NCBI GenBank assembly: GCA_035910535.1
Contig: JAMHXF010000072.1
Coordinates: forward strand, 1-64,000
Length of the DNA stretch: 64,000 bases
Reading direction: 5' to 3'
DNA from: Archangium_A sp035910535
Lineage (GTDB): Bacteria > Myxococcota > Myxococcia > Myxococcales > Myxococcaceae
A program made the position numbers and the translations under genes. Under the pieces are notes generated by a model. The model worked only from the letters and a program-made list of their open reading frames with translations, was not told where the DNA came from and did no database searches. Position 1 is the stretch's first letter. Each line of letters begins with the position of its first letter. Below are positions 40,510 through 48,306 of this stretch, piece by piece.

Positions 40510-41196
40510 TGGGCCGGCGAGCGGCGCCGTCGCGAAGAGCGTCTCGAGCGTGCCGGCATCAGCGCCGTCGTAGAAGCGAACGCGATAGCCGCCGTGCAGC
40601 TCGAAGATGCCTCCGCGCAGCACGAGCTCTGCGCGCGCGTCGAGCTGCCGCAGGCCTCCGACGGGCGTGAAGATGGCGCCGACTTCGGCCGCGATGTTGG
40701 GGTGGCCCGCGCGCGCGGTGAGGCCCGCCGACGGAGCGAAGCGCGTGGCGAAGTTGTCGCCGCTCAGCACGCTCATGCCGCCCTGCAGTCGAATGCGCGC
40801 CCACTTGTTGTTGATGAGCGAGTAGCCGAGCAGTCCGTTCCATTCGTTGGTCTGGCTCATGGTGAAGGGCGTCACGCCGCCGCGGTCGAGCGTGAAGAAC
40901 GCGCCGACCCGGAAGATGTCGAGCTCTCCTCTCATGCCGAAGACGAACGCTGCGCCGTCGAGACTCGTGGGAATGATGGCGGTGGCAAGCGCGGCGACCT
41001 GCCACGTCGGCGCTTCGTGCTTTTTCTCTTCGGGCGCAGCGCGAACTTCGGCCGCAACCGGTGGCGGCACAGCTGACGTCGCGGGCGCAAACTGCGCGAA
41101 CGAAGCGTCGTCAATTCTCGTCGGCTCGACCTCCGCGCTGATCAACGGAGGAGGCGACTGGTTCAACGCAAGCAACACCAGCAACGACGTCAGCAT
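40483..41196 (-). CDS. Hypothetical outer-membrane-like protein
   Basis: A 237-residue protein with a short signal peptide (MLTSLLVLLALNQS), an Ala/Pro-rich linker (about 20-70), then about 160 residues of alternating strands (GELDIFRVGAFFTLDRGG, IRLQGGMSVLSGDNF, LELRGGIFELHGGY-like) ending in Phe (VAVGLTF), as in small beta-barrels. No family recognised. The 3' end overlaps the convergent response regulator by 27 bases. The location beside the sigma54 circuit is suggestive but not proof of a link. Confidence 0.62.
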   Translation of the reverse strand: MLTSLLVLLALNQSPPPLISAEVEPTRIDDASFAQFAPATSAVPPPVAAEVRAAPEEKKHEAPTWQVAALATAIIPTSLDGAAFVFGMRGELDIFRVGAFFTLDRGGVTPFTMSQTNEWNGLLGYSLINNKWARIRLQGGMSVLSGDNFATRFAPSAGLTARAGHPNIAAEVGAIFTPVGGLRQLDARAELVLRGGIFELHGGYRVRFYDGADAGTLETLFATAPLAGPSVAVGLTF

Positions 41197-41269
41197 GTGA
41201 TTCAGTAACGAGCGGCAATTTCCCCATTCAATTCCAATGTGACGGTGTTCCCCTTCACCCACGCGCAAC

Positions 41270-41440
41270 ATGAATGACCCACTCCCGTTTCCGACGAGTC
41301 GTTGTCACGCGTGCGCGCACAAGCGCGACGTGAAGACGCCGCGCAGTCACTTCCTCATGTGTCAGCAGGGAACGCCGCCGAAGTACCCGCCGCAGCCCGT
41401 GCGTGAATGTGCGTACTTCTCGCCGCGCGTCGCGAGCTAA
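41270..41440 (+). CDS. Small four-cysteine (zinc-ribbon-like) protein
   Basis: A 56-residue frame: MNDPLPFPTSRCHACAHKRD at the start, C-x-x-C at residues 12-15, further Cys at 31 and 47 and a KYPPQP turn. The Cys spacing (2, 15, 15) fits a zinc ribbon. Proteins of this layout (Pro-rich start, KYPxQP motif) occur as conserved hypotheticals in many Proteobacteria. The stop codon overlaps that of the convergent AraC gene by 4 bases. Upstream gap to the divergent gene is 73 bases. Function unknown. Confidence 0.7.
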   Translation: MNDPLPFPTSRCHACAHKRDVKTPRSHFLMCQQGTPPKYPPQPVRECAYFSPRVAS

Positions 41441-42246
41441 TCGACGGAGATGCACAGCTCCATCGTCGCGCTGCCGGCCGCGAAGTCTTGAAGGGCGAAG
41501 CGTTCGAAGTCGGGTCGCGTTGATTTCGTGAGCCCGCTGCGCGGCAGCCACGTGGCCCAGATGAAGTCGACGGTCGCGTTGATCTGCTCGAGTGGGCCGT
41601 GGTGGTGAAACACGGCGTAGCGACCGGCTGGTATTTCTGCGCGGTGCGGAGGTGGCGCGCGAAACGGCCACGGGTCTTTCACGTCTACTCCGGCGAGGTA
41701 CGTGAGCCCGAGGCCCGCGCCGTACACGACGGTTGACGTCGAAAGCTCTGCGGCCAGCTGCAGCCACCGTTTGACGAGCTCACCTTCGAGCTCGAGATCG
41801 ATGCGTTGAGAGAAGCCCTGCAGCGTGAGCGGCTCCCGGAGTTCGCGCCGCTCAGGTTCGAGCGTCACGCCGCGCTGCAGGTGACGCATTGACTCCAGCG
41901 TCGCGCGCGGCATCCCCGGGTACCAATGCGCGTGACCTCCGCGACGAAACTGCCCCGGCGGTTGACCGAACAACGCCCGGAACGCGCGCGTGAAGGCGGC
42001 CTGACTCTCGAACTGACAAGCGAGCGCGATGTCGATGACGCCGCGCTTCGTCTCGCGCAGCAACCTGGCGGCTTCCGTCAGTCGACGTTTGCGCACGTAT
42101 GTCTTGATGGAGTGCCCGAACACCGCGGTGAAGACGCGATGCAGGTGAAACACCGACAGGCCCGCAGCCGCCGCGACGTCATCGAGAGAGAACGCCGTCA
42201 GCAGGTTCGTCTCGATGAAGTCGATGGCTCGGTGCAGGTCTCTCAT
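41437..42246 (-). CDS. AraC-family regulator with GyrI-like effector domain
   Basis: A 269-residue regulator. Two helix-turn-helix units occupy residues about 1-105 (FSLDDVAAAAGLSVFHLHRVF; IDIALACQFESQAAFTRAFRALFGQPPGQFR). The C-terminal ~155 residues match the GyrI-like/effector-binding fold (LEPERRELREPLTLQGFSQRI; PAGRYAVFHHHGP), as in Rob/SoxS-type multidrug-responsive proteins. The start is fixed by the DNA-binding domain and lies 68 bases inside the upstream Rieske gene. Likely senses amphipathic compounds; target unknown. Confidence 0.9.
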   Translation of the reverse strand: MRDLHRAIDFIETNLLTAFSLDDVAAAAGLSVFHLHRVFTAVFGHSIKTYVRKRRLTEAARLLRETKRGVIDIALACQFESQAAFTRAFRALFGQPPGQFRRGGHAHWYPGMPRATLESMRHLQRGVTLEPERRELREPLTLQGFSQRIDLELEGELVKRWLQLAAELSTSTVVYGAGLGLTYLAGVDVKDPWPFRAPPPHRAEIPAGRYAVFHHHGPLEQINATVDFIWATWLPRSGLTKSTRPDFERFALQDFAAGSATMELCISVD

Positions 42247-43168
42247 GGCCTTCTCGCAGCAACCGCTCGTGCAATTGGAAGTACGCCGCGACGCCCGCGT
42301 CGCCGTGGAGCAGGTGACAGTCTCTCAGCACTCCGGGGTCTTCGTATTGTTGTGAGCGCCACACCGGCGCGTCTTGCAGCACCTGCAGCAGCCGGTAGTC
42401 GAACAGGCCGGTGAGCCACGTCACTACGCGACCGATGAAGGGCAGCGTGACGAAGTCCTGCACGGAGCGCGCGTAGAGCCAGGTGTGGTTCGTGTCGATG
42501 GGCGTGGCGATGGCGAGAAATCGAATCTTCGTTCCGAAGGTGAGCAACATCACGAACGGCGCGACGAGATGCATGGTGCTCCTGAGGTTGCCCATTCGCC
42601 CGCGAACGCGGACGTGCACGCCGTCGACGTGACACTCAAAGTCACGCAGCGGAGGCCGCACCGCCATCGTCGTGCGGTGCACGAAGGGCAGGTGCATGAG
42701 GTCGGTGGCGTTCTCCATCACGCGCTGAAACGGCACGTCGAACTCGGCCTCGAGCGCGGCGTCGCGACCGTCGGCGTTCAGCGCTGCGTCGAGCGCGTCG
42801 TCCCACGGCAGCTCGGGCAGGTCGTCGCGCGGCGCGCCGTGCCACACCCAGATGAGCCCACGCGCTTCGCGACTCGGCAGCGGCTGCACTGTCATGCGTG
42901 GCGCCGCGCCCTCGAGCCATGGCACGTGCACCACCGCGCCCGCCGAGTCGTAGCGGAGCCCGTGGTACGGACACTCGAGGCACCCGTCGCGTACGCGCCC
43001 ACGACTCAGCTGCGCGAGGCGATGCGCGCAGCGGTCGGGCATGCACACCGCGCTGCCGCTCGAGTCGCGCCACAGCACGAGCTTCTGACCGAAGCGCGTC
43101 ACGGCGACGGGCTTCGACTTCAACTGCGCGGAAGGCAGCGCCGCGTACCACTGCTCTCGAATGAACAT
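42179..43168 (-). CDS. Rieske non-haem iron oxygenase, alpha-subunit type
   Basis: A 329-residue oxygenase. Rieske cluster ligands: CAHRLAQ (C-x-H) and CLECPYHG (C-x-x-H) at residues about 47-70. The mononuclear iron site NATDLMHLPFVH (D-x2-H-x4-H) is intact. No reductase or ferredoxin gene lies nearby. The C-terminal ~22 codons overlap the AraC gene. Related enzymes dealkylate or hydroxylate aromatics and sterols; the substrate is unknown. Expression may be controlled by that AraC protein. Confidence 0.9.
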   Translation of the reverse strand: MFIREQWYAALPSAQLKSKPVAVTRFGQKLVLWRDSSGSAVCMPDRCAHRLAQLSRGRVRDGCLECPYHGLRYDSAGAVVHVPWLEGAAPRMTVQPLPSREARGLIWVWHGAPRDDLPELPWDDALDAALNADGRDAALEAEFDVPFQRVMENATDLMHLPFVHRTTMAVRPPLRDFECHVDGVHVRVRGRMGNLRSTMHLVAPFVMLLTFGTKIRFLAIATPIDTNHTWLYARSVQDFVTLPFIGRVVTWLTGLFDYRLLQVLQDAPVWRSQQYEDPGVLRDCHLLHGDAGVAAYFQLHERLLREGHERPAPSHRLHRDEPADGVLSR

Positions 43169-43227
43169 GCGGTACTCCTACGGAGCACCGGGGCGCGCGT
43201 TTTGACCGTTCCTGCGCAGAAATGAAA

Positions 43228-43258
43228 AAGCGCCCCACGTTCGAGCCGTGGAGCGCTT
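43228..43258 (-). terminator. Factor-independent terminator after atpG
   Basis: Arms AAGCGC-C-CCACG / CGTGG-A-GCGCTT with one internal mismatch and a 7-base loop; leftwards the arm ends in CTTTTTC. It lies 24 bases past the atpG stop codon. Confidence 0.85.
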
Positions 43259-43282
43259 CGTGAAGCGAGCTGCAGAAACCGG

Positions 43283-44164
43283 CTAGCCCTTGAGCGCCTC
43301 TGCGCCGGAGACGATCTCCACGAGCTCCTTGGTGATCTGCGCCTGGCGCGAGCGGTTGTAGAAGAGCGTCAGCGAGCCGATCATGTCGCCGGCGTTGCGC
43401 GTGGCGTTCTCCATCGCCGTCATGCGCGCCGCGTGTTCGGCCGCGTAGCTCTCGAGCAGCGAGCGGTAGATCTTCACCGCGACGGCCTGTGGCACGAGGG
43501 CCTCGAGCACCGCCTGCGGGTTGGGCTCGTACTTGTAGTCGACCTGCGCTTCGCCCGCCTTGCCCTCGGCGGCCTTGGCTTCGAAGGGCAGCAGCTGCGT
43601 GGTCGTCGGCACCTGCGCGATGGCCGAGACGAACTCGTTGAACATCACGAACACGGCGTCGACCTCGCCGTCGAGGAAGCGCTGGCTCAGCTCCCGGGCG
43701 ATGGCGGCGGCGGGCGCGTAGCCGAGCTTCTGCAGCAGGCCCGGGTTGTCTTTGCGAATGGCGACGCCGCGGCCACGGAGGAACTCGTTGCCCTTGCGGC
43801 CGACGGTGGTGACGTGCACCTCGACGCCAGCGGCATGCTGGTCTTGCACCCACTTGAGCGCGCGGCGCGTGATGTTGGCGTTGAAGCCGCCAGCGAGGCC
43901 GCGATCAGAGGTGATGACGAGCAGCTCGACCTTCTTGACCACCTCGCGGCGCGTGAGCAGCGGGTGCGAGAGCGAGCCCGGCTCGGCCTTGCCCATGAGC
44001 GTGCCCATCACCGCGTCGAGCGTCTGAGCGAAGGGCCGCGAGGCCACCACGTTCTCTTGCGCGCGGCGCAGCTTGGCCGCCGAAACCATCTTCATGGCCT
44101 TGGTGATCTGGCGGGTGTTCTTCACCGACTTGATGCGCTTGCGGATGTCTCGAAGAGAGGCCAT
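43283..44164 (-). CDS. atpG: ATP synthase subunit gamma
   Basis: A 293-residue central-stalk subunit of F-type ATP synthase. N-terminus MASLRDIRKRIKSVKNTRQITKAMKMVSAAKLRRAQ-like and C-terminus ENATRNAGDMIGSLTLFYNRSRQAQITKELVEIVSGAEAL-like are the family's coiled-coil signatures; ITSDRGLAGGFNANI lies in the middle. Normal length. Neighbours are a Rieske oxygenase downstream and a divergent VWA lipoprotein upstream, so the gene is isolated from atpA, atpD and atpH. TTGACT-N17-TATGGC (44202-44174) upstream would start RNA about 3 bases before the ATG. Confidence 0.97.
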   Translation of the reverse strand: MASLRDIRKRIKSVKNTRQITKAMKMVSAAKLRRAQENVVASRPFAQTLDAVMGTLMGKAEPGSLSHPLLTRREVVKKVELLVITSDRGLAGGFNANITRRALKWVQDQHAAGVEVHVTTVGRKGNEFLRGRGVAIRKDNPGLLQKLGYAPAAAIARELSQRFLDGEVDAVFVMFNEFVSAIAQVPTTTQLLPFEAKAAEGKAGEAQVDYKYEPNPQAVLEALVPQAVAVKIYRSLLESYAAEHAARMTAMENATRNAGDMIGSLTLFYNRSRQAQITKELVEIVSGAEALKG

Positions 44165-44291
44165 GGCGGGCGCGCCATAGAAGCCGCCCGAAACCAAGTC
44201 AATGAGGAAGGCCCATTAGCGCCAAGCCTTTGAAGTAGCAGGGCTTCTCGTCTGCTCGGCGCGGTGCGTTGCTTGCTATACCCGAACGGCT

Positions 44292-45410
44292 TTGCGCCCG
44301 ATCATTCCAGCCCTCTTCTTCGTCGTGGCGGTCGCCGGGTGCGACTGCGCGCGGCCACCGCTCATGCGAACCTTGCCTCCGGGCGTTCGTGTGGACTCCT
44401 ACAACCAGCAGGCGGCCTCGAAGATCGACGTGCTGTGGGTGGTCGACAACTCGGGCTCCATGGCCGCGCGACAAGAAAACCTGGCGCGCAACTTCCAGTC
44501 GTTCATCACCGAGTTCTCGCGCAACTCCATCGACTACCGCATCGCGGTGACGACCACCGACATCTTCAAAGAAGCCGGCCGCTTCGTCGGTACGCCGCGC
44601 GTGCTGCAGAACTCGACGCCCAACGTGGCCACGGCGTTCTCGAACAACATCAAGGTCGGCACCAACGGCAGCCCGTACGAAGTGGGCCTCGAGGCCGCGC
44701 GCATGTCGTTGGACCTGCAGAAGCAGGCGAACGACGCGAGCGTGCTGCAGTGCAAAATGGGCTGCGCCGCCGAAGGTCGCGCGCGGTGCCAGAGCGCGTG
44801 TGAAACCGACACCGCGTTCACGTTTCTGCGCCGCGACGCGTACCTGTATTTGATCTTCGTCACCGATGAAGAAGATCGCTCCAGCCAGGACGTGCGCTTC
44901 TTCTACCGGTACTTCGAGACGGTGAAGGGCGTGGGCAACGACGGCACGGTGACCACGGCCGCCATCATGGGCGACACGCCGAGCAACAGCTGCGGTGCCA
45001 CGCCGGGCACCCGCTACAAGGCGTTGTCTGATCTCACCGGCGGCGAAGTCGGCTCCATCTGCGACGGCAACTTCTCGACCACCCTGGCCAAGCTCGCGCG
45101 CAACGCCGTGGGGCTCAAGCGCAAGTTCGCGCTGCAGTCGCCGCCCAACGTGCAGACCATCGAGGTGCACCTGCGCTACCCGTGCAACGTGCCGGCTGAT
45201 CAGATCTCCAACTGCGCGTCGGTCGACCGCGCGGCGTGTGAAGGCACCCCGGCCGACTCCATGAACCTCGAGTGCACGCCGAAGCGCGGCGAGCCCGATG
45301 GCTGGGTCTACGAAGAAGGCGGCAACCTCGTGTTCTTCAGCGGTGAGTCAGTGCCGGGCCTCTCGGCCATCGTCGAGCTTCAGTACTACGAAGAAGGGAA
45401 GGGGCCGTGA
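44292..45410 (+). CDS. VWA-domain lipoprotein (first of lipoprotein operon)
   Basis: A 372-residue lipoprotein (TTG start; signal ALFFVVAVAGC). The von Willebrand A domain (about 45-240) carries MIDAS motif DNSGSM with DxSxS and the later VTDEED. Several Cys form probable disulphides (CKMGC, CQSAC). VWA domains bind protein or glycan ligands through the metal ion. It begins a cluster of six genes joined by 4-base start/stop overlaps, all encoding lipoproteins. The C-terminal ~110 residues are beta-rich. Likely displayed at the surface; ligand unknown. Confidence 0.85.
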   Translation: MRPIIPALFFVVAVAGCDCARPPLMRTLPPGVRVDSYNQQAASKIDVLWVVDNSGSMAARQENLARNFQSFITEFSRNSIDYRIAVTTTDIFKEAGRFVGTPRVLQNSTPNVATAFSNNIKVGTNGSPYEVGLEAARMSLDLQKQANDASVLQCKMGCAAEGRARCQSACETDTAFTFLRRDAYLYLIFVTDEEDRSSQDVRFFYRYFETVKGVGNDGTVTTAAIMGDTPSNSCGATPGTRYKALSDLTGGEVGSICDGNFSTTLAKLARNAVGLKRKFALQSPPNVQTIEVHLRYPCNVPADQISNCASVDRAACEGTPADSMNLECTPKRGEPDGWVYEEGGNLVFFSGESVPGLSAIVELQYYEEGKGP

Positions 45411-46858
45411 AGCGCGCGCTCTGTGTGTTGCTGTTCGCCGCGCTCGCGGGCTGCGTCGATGAAGGGGTTCGGGCCGTACGCCCGGTGCTGGTGACGGTGC
45501 CTGAGACGGTCGACTTCGAGACGGTGCCGGTGCTCAACCAGAAGACGCTCGAAATCGACGTCACCAACGTGGGCCGCGCGAAGCTGACGGTCTCGAACCT
45601 CGCGCTCGCCAAAGACGACGGCATCTTCCGGTTGATGACGCGGCCCGAAGAGGTCGAGAGCGGAGAGACCGAGAAGCTCGTGGTGGTCTTCACGCCGCAA
45701 GCCGAGCAGCCCTACGAAGACACGCTGACCTTCGAGACGAATGATCAAGAACACCCCACGGTGACGGTGAAGCTCGTCGGCGTCGGCAGCACGCGCGCCA
45801 TCGTCGAGGTGTCGCCGGCGATGCTCGACTTCGGGCGCGTCGCCGAGTGTGGCTCGACGGTGTTGCTGCTCGCCATTCAGAGCAAGGGCACGGCAGACCT
45901 CGTCATCAACGACATCGGGTTCGCCGACGGCAGCTCGCCTGCGTTCACCTTCGTCGGCTCGACGCGCACGCCGGCGGTGGTGAAGACCGTCGACGCCAAC
46001 GGCCTGCCCGGTGAAATTCAGCTCACCGTGCGCGTGACCGTGCCCGCCGGCAGCGAAGGCACGTTGACTGGCGGCATCCGGCTCAGCACCACCGACCCCG
46101 ACCGCCGTGAGGTCATCGTTCCCATCACCGCGACGGTGAACAAGGCGCCGCTCGCGGTCATCGCGCCGCTCGGCAACGGCGCGCCCGGGCAGTTGCTGAC
46201 GCTCGACGCCTCCGGCTCGTCAGACCCTGACGGCGACGTGCCGCTGACCTACCGCTGGTCACTGCGCAGCAAGCCGCTCGCGTCGATGACCACCATCGCC
46301 ATGCCTGACGAAGTCACCACCAGCATGACGTTGGACGCCACCGTGCCCGGCGCCTACGAGGTGCAGCTCGACGTCACCGATTCGACGGGCGCGAAGTCGT
46401 GTCAGCCCGCGCGCACCACGGTGGTCGCCTCGCCTGCGCAGAAGTTGTTGATTGAGATGTTCTGGGACAACTCGGGCACCGACGTCGACCTCCACGTCTT
46501 GCGCACCAAAGACTCGCCGCTCTTCACCGCGCCCGACGACTGTCACTACCAGAACCGTACGCCCGACTGGGGCACCGCCGGCGACCCCACCGACGACCCT
46601 GAATTCGTGCGCGACGCGCTCACCGGCTACGGCCCTGAGGTCTTCGGCTACGTGAACCCGGTCGACAGCACGTACCGCGTCGTCGCCGTGCTGCAGAACA
46701 CGCTGCTCTCGCCCACGCCCGCGAGCAAAGTCACGGTGCGCGTGTACCTCTTCGGGGTGCTCAAGTCGGAGACGTACCGCACGCTCACCACGATGAATGA
46801 AATCTGGGCCGTCGCCGACGTGACCTGGCCCAGCGGTGACGTGACGGTGCTGCCTTGA
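45407..46858 (+). CDS. ASH/PKD-domain lipoprotein
   Basis: A 483-residue lipoprotein (signal LLFAALAGC). Two ASH-like (choice-of-anchor D) beta domains cover about 30-240: VTVPETVDFETVPVLNQKTLEIDVTNVG and SPAMLDFGRVAECGSTVLLLAI. A PKD domain follows (about 250-345; ASGSSDPDGDVPLTYRWSL). The C-terminal part has a DVDLHV motif of the YfaP/DUF2135 type. These are adhesion-type modules. The GTG start overlaps the previous stop (GTGA). Confidence 0.82.
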   Translation: MKRALCVLLFAALAGCVDEGVRAVRPVLVTVPETVDFETVPVLNQKTLEIDVTNVGRAKLTVSNLALAKDDGIFRLMTRPEEVESGETEKLVVVFTPQAEQPYEDTLTFETNDQEHPTVTVKLVGVGSTRAIVEVSPAMLDFGRVAECGSTVLLLAIQSKGTADLVINDIGFADGSSPAFTFVGSTRTPAVVKTVDANGLPGEIQLTVRVTVPAGSEGTLTGGIRLSTTDPDRREVIVPITATVNKAPLAVIAPLGNGAPGQLLTLDASGSSDPDGDVPLTYRWSLRSKPLASMTTIAMPDEVTTSMTLDATVPGAYEVQLDVTDSTGAKSCQPARTTVVASPAQKLLIEMFWDNSGTDVDLHVLRTKDSPLFTAPDDCHYQNRTPDWGTAGDPTDDPEFVRDALTGYGPEVFGYVNPVDSTYRVVAVLQNTLLSPTPASKVTVRVYLFGVLKSETYRTLTTMNEIWAVADVTWPSGDVTVLP

Positions 46859-48306
46859 AGTGGGCTTCGTGGTTGTTGGTGTTGTGCTTCGCGGCGTGTC
46901 CTCCGTCGAAGCCTGAAGTCGACGCCGGTCGCGAGCCGGAGTGCACCGCGCGCTCGCAGTGTGACGCGGGGCTGGTCTGCACCACCGACAGCTACTGCGC
47001 GCAGTGCACGACGTCGGGGCAGTGCAGCGTGAAAGAAGAGTGCAACGCCGAGTCGCGCCTGTGTGCGCTGCGCTCAGGCTGGGGCGCCGAGTGCGCCACG
47101 AATGACGACTGCCAACTCGGCTCGTGGTGCAAGCAGGGGCTCTGTCTGCCGCGCGCGCAGGTCTCGCTGTGCCCCGGCGCGCAGACCACCGAGTGCCCGC
47201 AGGGCGAGCGCTGCAATCAGCTCACGCTGGTGTGTGAAGAAGACCTCGGCTGCTCGACCGACGACGACTGTTCTGCGGGCGAAATCTGCAACACCGGCTC
47301 GCGCGCGTGTCAGCCGCGCTGCACGGTCGATACGCAGGCAGAAATCTGCCCGGCGGCCACGCGCTGTGTCGAAGAGAAGTGCGTGCAGTGCGGCAGCGAC
47401 GCCGACTGCGGGCCGGGCCTCGCGTGCGACGCGGCGGGCAACTGCTCGGCGGGCACGCGCTGCTACACCGACCGCGACTGCTCGGTGCCGCTGGTGTGCC
47501 TGGTGCAGACCGGCGCCTGTCTGCCGCGCGCGCCGTCGTGCCGCAGCGACGACAACTGCGCGGCGAACCAACGCTGCGATGTGCCCAGCGGCCGCTGCAT
47601 CGCGCGTGATTGTCAGCCCGACCGCTACGAGCCCAACAACGACGAGACCAAGGCGTTCGGGGTCTCTGCCGGCCCGTACCGCGACCTGACGTTGTGCCCG
47701 GGCGACGTCGACTGGTTCTCCATCGCGCTGGCGCGTGGTGACCAGTTGGGCGTGAACGTCGACGCTGACCCGTTCTCTGAGAACAACTTCGCCACCGTGG
47801 TGAAAGACGCGTCGGGGCGCAACGTGGCCGGTGGGCGGTTCCTCGTCAGCTACGTCGCGCCGGTGCCCGCGACGTACTTCGTGGTCATCAGCACCGTCGA
47901 CCCGTTTCAGCCGTACGACGTGAACTTCCTCAAGTCGCGCGGCACGCCCTGTGACGACGACGCGCTCGAGCCCAACGACTCGGCGGCGCAGGCGGTGCTG
48001 TTGAACACCTCGCGGCAGGCCGACGGGCGCATCTGCCCTCAGGATCAAGACTGGTTCCGCGCGACGGTGCCCACGGGGGCGACCAACGTGCGCGCGTCGC
48101 TCACCAACTATGTCGCGGGCAACGGCCTGCTGCGCTTGTGTCTGTTCAAGAGCGACGGCAGCACGCTGCTCGCTTGCAGCTCCGAAGCCTCACCGGCCAT
48201 CACCGCCCCCGTCGCTTCATTGAATGGAACGTCGGTCGTCGTGCGCGTGGTGGGTGACACCGAGCGCATCGCCAACTCGTACACGCTGTCGCTGGAGTTC
48301 CCATGA
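46855..48306 (+). CDS. Cys-rich lipoprotein with two PPC-like domains
   Basis: A 483-residue lipoprotein (TTG start; signal LVLCFAAC). Residues about 28-255 contain some seven Cys-rich EGF/Dickkopf-like repeats of the pattern C-x4-DC-x-G-x2-C (CSTDDDCSAGEIC, CGSDADCGPGLAC, CYTDRDCSVPLVC). Two bacterial pre-peptidase C-terminal (PPC) domains follow: RYEPNNDETKAFG...GDVDWFSI and DALEPNDSAAQA...QDQDWFRA. TTGA overlap upstream. Probably an extracellular interaction scaffold. Confidence 0.82.
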   Translation: MKWASWLLVLCFAACPPSKPEVDAGREPECTARSQCDAGLVCTTDSYCAQCTTSGQCSVKEECNAESRLCALRSGWGAECATNDDCQLGSWCKQGLCLPRAQVSLCPGAQTTECPQGERCNQLTLVCEEDLGCSTDDDCSAGEICNTGSRACQPRCTVDTQAEICPAATRCVEEKCVQCGSDADCGPGLACDAAGNCSAGTRCYTDRDCSVPLVCLVQTGACLPRAPSCRSDDNCAANQRCDVPSGRCIARDCQPDRYEPNNDETKAFGVSAGPYRDLTLCPGDVDWFSIALARGDQLGVNVDADPFSENNFATVVKDASGRNVAGGRFLVSYVAPVPATYFVVISTVDPFQPYDVNFLKSRGTPCDDDALEPNDSAAQAVLLNTSRQADGRICPQDQDWFRATVPTGATNVRASLTNYVAGNGLLRLCLFKSDGSTLLACSSEASPAITAPVASLNGTSVVVRVVGDTERIANSYTLSLEFP

